Notes under the pieces: model-generated | The model's database searches: none | Told to the model about the DNA's origin: nothing | The model's input: the letters and a program-made list of their open reading frames with translations, nothing else | Program-made: the position numbers and the translations under genes | Source of the DNA: Amyelois transitella | Lineage: Eukaryota; Arthropoda; Insecta; Lepidoptera; Pyralidae | Direction: 5' to 3' | DNA: 64,000 nt | NCBI RefSeq assembly: GCF_032362555.1 | Contig: NC_083526.1 | Span: forward strand, 3,678,001 to 3,742,000 | Part shown: piece by piece, positions 56,901 through 64,000 of the stretch | How the letters are laid out: each line of letters opens with the position of its first letter | How positions within the stretch are numbered: the first letter of the stretch is position 1

Positions 56901-59900
56901 GCGCATGCGTTGCCAATGCCAATCGTTGTCCTATATTTTTATAATACTTACTCACTTTCGCTTACAGATTCATGGCAACGCGATAGCTCGCGAGCTTATG
57001 GAGATAGAGCTTACTGATCCCACACTGAAGCTTTCGGTCCACGGGTACATCACCAACGTGAACTTTTCTCACAAGAAGGGAACAATGTTGTTGTTCATCA
57101 ATCATCGATTGGTGGAGTCGCAGGGTAAGTAAATAAAAATCTTATATATAAAATTCTATTCTAAAATTTTAACCAAATTTTGCATGCAGTAGGTCTGAGA
57201 ATTGGCTAACATCTATTTTTCATATATTTCATAAGTGTTAAGGGTTGTCCACACTTAACAATTTTTTTTAACTAGAAATCACTTAAAAGCAAAATTATAT
57301 GGCAAAACAACGTTTGCTGGGACAGCTAGTAAATATATAAATAATTGAATGTGCAAGGTTTCTAACGATATTTTCCCTTACCATAAGAACATTGGTAACA
57401 TCCATATTAACATTCTACATCAATTAATGCCTTCATTTGGTATATACCTAGTTGCAGTGGAATTCGAACCACCCTCAAAATCTGTTGTGTGCAAATGTAT
57501 GTTAATATTTTAACCTCTGTGTTTCAGCAATACGCAAAGCTGTGGATTCTATCTATTCTACTTATTTGCCCAAAAATACTCATTCCTTCGTCTACCTGAG
57601 TCTTGAACTAGGTAAGTTAGTGACATGTTTTTACTTATTTCTTCTTATAATCTGTCGTCAATAATAATTTATTCAAAATCTCAAAATTGCTCTGCGAGTT
57701 AAAAGGGGGCTTGAACATTAGATTATCTATAGAAGAAAAGAAATGGGAACTATATTTTCTATCACCAAAATTTCAATTGAATCAGTGGATAAGTAAGTAG
57801 GGCATAGAACGTTCGACCGAAATATTAGAAAATGAAGGGGAGAATATAAGAAATTGGTTTATTCATTTTACTAATCTTATGTAGCAAAGCGCTTTCTCTT
57901 TCGCACAATCACTAAGAAATACAAAAGAAATTCCCTTAAGGTCAAAGTGCGAAGAACTACATTTAGTTTTTTACCGATAGCAATAAGGCCTAAACAAGGT
58001 TCATTATTATTACTTGTAATTATTCCAGATCCTAGAAACGTGGATGTGAATGTTCACCCAACAAAACACGAGGTGCAGTTTCTTTATGAAGAGCAGATCA
58101 TAGAGAAGATAAAGGCGTGCATAGAGAGCAAACTCCTGAGCTGTAACTCTACTAGGGTGATGTATACTCAGGTATCAAACATAGCCCCTTCTGTTTATTT
58201 TTTAGTGACACCATCAAATCAGTCACTTTATCTGTTCAACTAAACATTCTGTCAAAGCAAAAGCTTAGCGCTAAACGAGTATAGCTGAATAACTAATATG
58301 GCTGACTAACTAAGTACTTTTAAGCCCTCAGAACGCGATCTGGTGATCATATGATGTAATGAGGTGGTTCACATAAAAAGGAAGTATTTCAATAATTTTA
58401 TTCACTTTCAGGCCAGATTGCCTGGTGCGACGGCGGTCGAAGAAATTGTTAAGAAAACAACAGATGGTGCCAAAGTTTATGCCCACGAGCTTGTAAGGGT
58501 AAATGCGGATGTTCAAAAAATTGATAAGTTCTTCCCCGCCGCTCCCAAAATTATTGAAACCAAATCCATAAATAATATAGAACAACCCAAAGACAATCTA
58601 GAACCTAGAAGTGCTGAAGATGATAAAGCAAAAAGAAATATGGAAATAGATGATGGTACGCAAAAAAAGGAAATAGATAATAAAGATATGGAAGTAGAAA
58701 ATATTCCTAAAATTGTAATCGAGGAAACATCAGACGATGTTCTAGAAAATTCCTTAGTAAATGAACCAGTTAATAAACAACCCGATAGATGGAAAGCCCA
58801 CACGTCTGCAGATCAAGCAAACATAACTTATATAGATCCTAAAGAATCGTTTAAAACTAGAACATTCAAATACGAGCGTGTTGAAACAAGACTGACTAGT
58901 GTAAAGGAATTGAGGTTAGATGTTGAGAATAAGTGTAACAGTAATTTAAGAGAGATTTTAGCAAATCTCATTTTCATTGCGTGCATTGATGTGCATAAGT
59001 CGTTGATACAACACGCAACTAAATTGTACCTGTGTAATACTACTAGATTAACGTGAGTATATTATTCATAGTATTTTTGAAGTCTTTTCAATTTTATAAG
59101 TAAACAATTTTGTCTTTTCCTTAAACAAAGCACATATTTAACTGCCCCTTATTTACGAACGTTGACAAGTTATATCTCTTAACTTCACACTATTTATATC
59201 TTTGTGGTGAAAGGCAGAGTAAAAAAAGAGAAGAAAATAATATATCAACGTTCGTAAATTGCCCCCTTAAACATTAACGTTATAAGGCAATTTTTTATTT
59301 TTCTACCTATGAAGTAAACTGAAGTGATAGAGAGAGGGACATTGCTTTTCAATCATAAAAAAGTCCCTGGAGGGTCTATTCACGAAGGCTAATTTAATGA
59401 AGCATACTTCTCTGCGAACTTTCTCTTATCATCAGCCCCATCTTCAAAAATCACAGAAAAAAATACATTCATTAGGGAAATACCTTAGTCAGTTCGTGAA
59501 TTAAGCGATAAGTAAGATGAAAAGTAGCATTATAGCTTTTTTATATAGATTTAACAATCAAATGTTTTTGTTTCCAGTGAAGAGTTGTTCTACGAGACGA
59601 TGTTGTACGACTTCCAAAACTTTGGCTTTATCAAGCTGTCTAATCCGTTACCTCTAGAAGAACTCATTGTTCTAGGATTGAGTTCACAAGATGAGTGGGA
59701 TTCAGAATTAGGTGAGAAAGAATGCTTGTTTTTAACTGACTTCATAAAAGGAGAGGTTCTCAATTGGACATTGTTACGGCATATATGCGGCATTCGTAAT
59801 TGAAATTTTTCTTTTTTTTTTAACATTACACATGTGTCACGCCTTTATTCCTTTTAGGGTAGATGATCTTAAAATCAAAACTCGAAATTAAAACGCATTA

Positions 59901-60125
59901 AATTTTTCAAATAAAAAAAAAAACAAACTTAGCCATGGATAATGTATTTTTTACATGATTTGTTCCAGAAAAATGAACCTGCCAATTATATTATTTCAGG
60001 TGACATGCACGATCTTGCTCAAAAAATGGTGGAGCTTTTACTCAATAAAAGGGCTATGCTGCTTGAGTACTTTTCACTCGAAATTAACGCCGATGCAGAA
60101 CTGTTAGCGTTGCCTCTTCTCTTAG
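53980..60125 (+). CDS. Mlh1: DNA mismatch repair protein Mlh1, first ten exons (partial)
   Basis: Exons 53980-54092, 54798-54861, 55481-55680, 56174-56444, 56968-57124, 57528-57611, 58029-58171, 58412-59052, 59578-59711 and 60000-60125 join in frame to about 644 codons. The GHKL ATPase motifs are intact: LKELIEN (near 33), IQDNGSGI (near 60), [11 protein letters not shown] and [26 protein letters not shown] block precedes a long Glu/Asp/Lys-rich linker in exon 8, which starts the PMS2-binding C-terminal half ([18 protein letters not shown]). The family is about 720-760 residues, so roughly 100 residues, including the usual C-terminal end, lie beyond 64000. With PMS-type partners it licenses strand removal after MutS mismatch recognition. 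Introns hold Helitron-like, RTE-derived and DIRS elements. Confidence 0.93.
54655..54740 (+). repeat. Faint short RTE-derived element remnant
   Basis: In Mlh1 intron 1. GGATTCTTTTTAGGTAATGG, GTAGCAATCTAGATCTCACT and AGCAAGGGATAAAGATGTGA follow the order of the family middle and end, but with many changes. Confidence 0.4.
55797..56024 (+). mobile_element. Short RTE-derived element, near-complete
   Basis: In Mlh1 intron 3. Starts GAGCCGTGTGGTTCCCGGCA, has AGAATAGGACCACTCCATCC and AGGCTTATAAACTTGGGATT, lacks the ATTTGAATCTCAAT part, and ends TTGGGATATGGACGTGATTG with an ATGTATGTA tail. Confidence 0.8.
57129..57330 (+). mobile_element. Helitron-like non-autonomous element
   Basis: Begins directly after the Mlh1 exon 5 donor with AAATAAAAATCTTATATATA and AAATTCT and ends CGTTTGCTGGGACAGCTAGT. 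Both ends match a common lepidopteran repeat with a CTAGT terminus. The start overlaps the intron's first bases. Confidence 0.45.
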
Positions 60126-60242
60126 GTAAGTTACTTAATAAATAAGCGAGGTAATAAAACAGTCTAGTGGTCAACTGATACTGTTCGGTCAACACAAACA
60201 TATCACCCTACTCAGTTTTACTCCGAACTCTCCTCTATTACC

Positions 60243-60281
60243 TATTATATACGGTCTTAACACACAGCATAGATAATGAAG
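60243..60281 (+). repeat. Left 39-bp inverted end of the DIRS-type element
   Basis: Starts TATTATATACGGTCTTAACA and ends AGATAATGAAG. Its reverse complement occurs without mismatch at 63925-63963. Confidence 0.85.
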
Positions 60282-61129
60282 AAGCTGTCTATGGTTTTAC
60301 CATACATACGGTATAAAGCCAACAAATTGTCATTGGTTTAGCTTTCATTTCGGGTCACCGCAAGACATATCCATCCTGTCAATGTCATCTCTTCATAGCG
60401 TTTTTGGTTTTGCCGCGCAACGGTTTTTCGCTTATGAAAATTTTTTCATAAACTCAAAATAATTAGTATTACTGAATGAAAAGTGTTTCAAAGTGGGTTT
60501 TTTATCTACCACGATAAGAAACCAAAAAAATATTTTAATAATTTTACGTAAGTAATATGCAAAGTTCAAACGTGAGTGGGTTCAGAGGGTCCACATCTGC
60601 CGCTCCAAATGGAGAGCAAAATGTGAATCCGGTGGCTGAGGGCAGTAGTATAACTAATTCGTTCTTCATCTTCGGAAGATGAAGACAGTCATGCCAGTTT
60701 GCCACCAAACAATCGACGTAAGTACAATAAAAAATCTCACGATGCAAGAATTGATTCCTGGATCAATCAGGTCGCTTGCTTTTCTAATTACATTGTGAAC
60801 ACTGTCCCATATATGCCTGCCATGTCAAATGCTAATCTTTGTAGTGTGATGATGGGGCTGCCCCGTCAACATAACATCAGGGCTTTTTGAGAAACCCTAA
60901 TTTAACAATACTGATTTGGCTTTGGGCGAAGGAAGTATCGAGCTTTAAATTAATGTGATTATTCCACCAACTGAGAAGAAACATTTGAAAGAATTGACAA
61001 CTTTGCAAAATTTGGTTCCAAGAATATTGTCAAATCCTTCACAACAAAGCATTTTGAGCATAGGTCTATTATCATGTCTTCATCCAAAAGGGATTTTAGA
61101 ACCTGCCCCAAATCTAACCACAGGTTATT

Positions 61130-61760
61130 CAAAAAATGTTCCTAGTTCAGAAACTAGATGGCATCATGCAACCCATCTTCGATCTGCAGGGCGTCAACCA
61201 TTTTGTTTTTACAAAATTTGTATCTCAGATTGATTTTTCTGTTTTCCTCCAAAAGCAGAATTGCCTTGTAAAAGTAGATTTGCAACAAGCTATTTTTCAT
61301 ATCAATAGCAGAAAACCACAGATGATTTCTGTGGATCATCTACCAGGGGCAATAACTACAAGTAACTGCCCTAACTTTTGGTCTTTCACCAGCCCCTCAA
61401 ATCTTTGCAACAGTCACAAACTGGCTTTCAGAATTTCTAAGAGCCTGAGGTATGAGATTGATAGTTTACTAAAATAACTATTTTCTGTCTGATCAGATCA
61501 AAACAGCACTATCTGTCTTGTGTGGTGACAGAGATTCTAGCAAAAAATCTAGAATTCTCTGGTTGGCAGACAAATTACAAGTAATTGGGATGTCTGTTCA
61601 GATAATCGATTATCTAGTTCTCACAGAGGACACCCAACAAGGAATGTGTATCCTACCACAAGAAAATCTCTTTTCTATAATTAAACCAAACAAACAGCTA
61701 TCTGTCTTTTCAAGACTGTTGGCTCTGTCTACTGTGCAAGAGACATAGACGTTAATTATA
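61130..61760 (+). pseudogene. DIRS reverse transcriptase remnant
   Basis: Readable blocks in changing frames: KLDGIMQPIFDLQGVNHFV, FLQKQNCLVKVDLQQAIFHI (motif A), a [19 protein letters not shown]-like block near 61370-61430 (motif B region), and GMRLIVY followed by a stop where the YLDD catalytic box belongs (near 61451-61476). The active site is therefore lost. The order and wording match DIRS rather than LTR or LINE reverse transcriptases. Confidence 0.7.
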
Positions 61761-61775
61761 TGTATGTATGTAGTC
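61706..61775 (+). mobile_element. Short RTE-derived element, 3' fragment inside DIRS
   Basis: TTCAAGACTGTTGGCTCTGT, CAAGAGACATAGACGTTAAT and a TATGTATGTATGTA tail interrupt the decayed DIRS coding region. Confidence 0.7.
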
Positions 61776-61799
61776 ATACAACAGAGAGGGGACGGATCT

Positions 61800-62300
61800 A
61801 AATTGGAGGCTTGGAGCAATAAACCACAGCTTTACACCATTGAGCAAAAGAGAAGTCACTCACTTCCTGGCCTAGACGCAGCGGATGCGAACTAGGCGCT
61901 CTCCTGAATGGTCATTTCCTCTCAGGGAAATACAATGTTCAGAACACTTGGCACTCAAACCTAGAAGAACTTTATGCAGTATATGTGTCAATAGAGTGCC
62001 ATCTAGAGGACTTGTTGGGTATACACAGGCCAATACAGTTGATCCCTTCCCGGAAGGATAAACCGGTATTGTCGACGCTCAGTTCTAGAAGAGGTCGATC
62101 AGTGCCCGAGTGGTACTTACACTGGCCTCGGAGGCTCTGTTCAAAATGTGGGGAGCACCCTAATATAAAATTATTGGCATCCAAAGAAACAGGAGTGGTC
62201 AACCTCTATGTTTGACTCTGAAGGGTCAGCAACTTTTTGCGACGCATTCAGTCGACAGTGGGACTACAATTTAGATTGGATATTTCCACCTGCCAACCTT
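61800..62300 (+). pseudogene. DIRS RNase H-like and connection remnant
   Basis: Fragments such as LEAWSNKPQLYTIEQKRSHS, a degraded GLDAADAN block and FDSEGSATFCDAFSRQWDYN, then LDWIFPPANLI, follow the reverse transcriptase as in DIRS Pol. Several stops interrupt it. Confidence 0.55.
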
Positions 62301-62559
62301 ATTGACACACCTTAATTGTGCAAAAGGAACTTATATCCCAACAGTCCCCCTTTGGATGCAATGCTTTTGGCTACCAGACCTGCAAACCAGGGCACTGTGT
62401 GAGCCTGTAGCAATCACGAACCTGCGGAAGGTTCTAATAGGCCAGATCACAGGGACATACTCTCTAATGGTCAGCAAATTATCTCTCCAGGCATGGATGA
62501 TTGAGGCTAGTCGAGTCAAATCTCACACTGGTCTATTAAAGAATGGCATTTATTTAGAA

Positions 62560-63440
62560 GTATAAGTAGTTGGCGACCATCTACTCTTTCAACATATAAA
62601 GCTCCTATAGGAGCTTGGTTTTCTTGGGGCCAGCTAAAAAGAATAAATGATAAATAGACTAATGATATGGCTTGATTTTTAGGCAGTTTATTCTAAAGGA
62701 AACACCTGGCTTATAACACAATAGGTTCACACAAATAAGCTATTTTGACCTTTTGTGGAGCTGTTAATAATTAATATTCAAACAATTTCTTTATTGACAA
62801 GTATTAAAAGTTATACTTAGAGCTTAACCCCAGACTAATAAGAGCCCCCAATTGGGACCTAAAATGGTTTGATTAGTTGATCAAAACCCCTTTCATAGAG
62901 TCATTATTCCATTTCTCCAGGAGAGCAGCTATAGTTGTATATATTACATTAGCTGCGGGAAGTAGAGTTCATGATTTAACACTACTTGTTATAACCGAAC
63001 AAGGTATAATATAAGATGATATAATTATGTGGCCTCAATTTTGAATTTTGTTCTCTAACTGACTCTAGAAGTTATGAGCAGTCAAGATGGCGTTTATTGC
63101 CCCATGCTGAGGAAAGAGTTTGCCTAGTTTAACTTAGAACTTTCAATAAATCCTGAACTTGAGGGTGGAAATTTAATATTATATATATAATTATTTTTTT
63201 TAAACCTTTTATGGGAGCAATATGCCTGCTTTTACAGCTATGATAGCTGTGTGTATAAGTACTATTTTCAAAGAAATTATTATTGATGCATTTCCTGGAA
63301 GTATAAGGTCGGCGGTGGCCCTTTCAGCTGTTCAGAAAAATTTTAATTGAGGAATTCATCATTTCACATTAATAGGAGTAATCATTACTGCTGTCAACAT
63401 TACTGCCATCCAGTATATAAGTCACAGATTAACTTAAATG
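62560..63440 (+). pseudogene. DIRS tyrosine recombinase remnant
   Basis: Blocks typical of DIRS recombinases survive between stops: STYKAPIGAWFSWGQLKR, FLGSLF, RKHLAYNTIGSHK, RAPNWDLKWFD, the first catalytic-arginine region as GSRVHDLTLL (near 62956-62985), and a GSIRSAVA block (near 63297-63322) equivalent to the HxxR-containing part. The C-terminal tyrosine was not found. It would have resolved circular element DNA into the target without duplication. Confidence 0.65.
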
Positions 63441-63924
63441 ACTGAGAACAAAATAACTTTTTGAATATTTAAGTTGTTATGTAGAAAGATGTAATAACAT
63501 AATTAATGATGTTGATCATTAACTTCATTTAGTGAATAAAATTATTAAGTACATTATCCTTAAACTTAATAATAATTGTTTTGCAAATATATGGAGTAGT
63601 AAAGAGTTAAAACATGTTATGCTTAAATGTTACTTTATTTCAAGCTTGAAATTATCTAATTTAAATAAGATTTTCTTTTGATTTATTGAGATTAAATGTT
63701 GTTTTAACATTTATCAGGTCTATTGGTAATAGGCATGTAAATATGTTGCAAGTGATACTTTTCAATTTCTGTTACCTGGGTATCACAATTTTAATGTTAG
63801 TGAGTTGATTTAAAAGATATAACATATTTTTTATTTTTTTTCAGCTTACAGTTCACATAGCGTTTTTGGTTCCTTTGATAAAGGTTCTTAATCATTTCTT
63901 GTCACCAGCAGATAACAAACAAGT

Positions 63925-63963
63925 CTTCATTATCTATGCTGTGTGTTAAGACCGTATATAATA
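63925..63963 (-). repeat. Right 39-bp inverted end of the DIRS-type element
   Basis: Reverse complement of 60243-60281 with no mismatch. The remaining 37 bp of the window (63964-64000) are Mlh1 intron. Confidence 0.85.
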
Positions 63964-64000
63964 GAACTGTTTTGCATTACAACAAAACAGATATTATATA

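Larger units (their letters stand above)
60243..63963 (+). mobile_element. Degenerate DIRS-type tyrosine-recombinase retrotransposon
   Basis: In the last visible Mlh1 intron. Perfect 39-bp inverted ends (60243-60281 and 63925-63963) enclose 3.7 kb with decayed reverse transcriptase, RNase H-like and tyrosine recombinase segments in that order on the plus strand. That order without an integrase, together with inverted ends, is the DIRS plan. CATAGCGTTTTTGGTT also occurs directly repeated at 60394-60409 and 63856-63871. Stops and frameshifts run throughout, so it cannot encode active proteins. A short RTE-derived fragment lies inside (61706-61775). No target duplication was seen, as expected for DIRS. 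Confidence 0.72.

Noticed and set aside
58513-58803. 96-codon minus-strand frame
   Set aside because: Antisense to the long Mlh1 linker exon.
61985-62215. Overlapping frames of 76 codons on both strands
   Set aside because: They lie in the decayed DIRS region, where short open runs arise by chance between stops.

Overview
This window is nuclear DNA from an insect, almost certainly a moth or butterfly. Genes have many small exons with GT-AG introns, and intergenic DNA is AT-rich. Introns are filled with short repeats that end in (ATGT)n tails, a pattern typical of Lepidoptera. No bacterial gene, CRISPR array or operon is present.

Layout: (1) 1-3572 holds the probable last coding exon and long 3' UTR of an unidentified upstream gene (+). 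(2) 3573-12055 is a complete BEL/Pao LTR retrotransposon (- strand) with matching 1438-bp LTRs, a 5-bp target duplication, a tRNA-Tyr-type primer site and one intact 1813-aa Gag-Pol frame. (3) 12470-14673 is a four-exon THEG-like gene (+). (4) 15584-26490 (-) is the beta subunit of mitochondrial NAD-dependent isocitrate dehydrogenase in nine exons; its second intron carries a full-length RTE-like LINE (21497-24925) with an intact 1036-aa frame and an 11-bp target duplication. (5) 29757-35199 (+) is a sideroflexin in eight exons. (6) 37428-49992 (-) is a 14-exon ZAD plus 13-finger C2H2 zinc-finger gene whose introns are crowded with repeats, including a 1.4-kb TTAA-flanked piggyBac-type non-autonomous element. 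(7) 50891-53311 (-) is an intronless SNAPC4/Pbp95-like gene (snRNA promoter-binding complex). (8) From 53980 (+), sharing a 668-bp divergent upstream region with SNAPC4, come ten exons of the mismatch-repair gene Mlh1; its last exons lie past the right edge. (9) The last visible Mlh1 intron holds a decayed DIRS-type (tyrosine-recombinase) retrotransposon with perfect 39-bp inverted ends (60243-63963).

The host genes are housekeeping or testis-type genes with no shared pathway: mitochondrial metabolism (IDH3B, sideroflexin), transcription (SNAPC4, the ZAD zinc finger), DNA repair (Mlh1) and a sperm protein (THEG-like). The distinctive biology is the layering of mobile elements. A LINE sits in the tail of a short element derived from its own family; a 5'-truncated LINE next to a zinc-finger exon was later caught up in a 72-bp tandem duplication that copied the exon's splice acceptor; and a short element sits inside the dead DIRS copy. 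Exon boundaries were read by hand from frame continuity and splice sites, so UTRs and transcription starts are not fixed.
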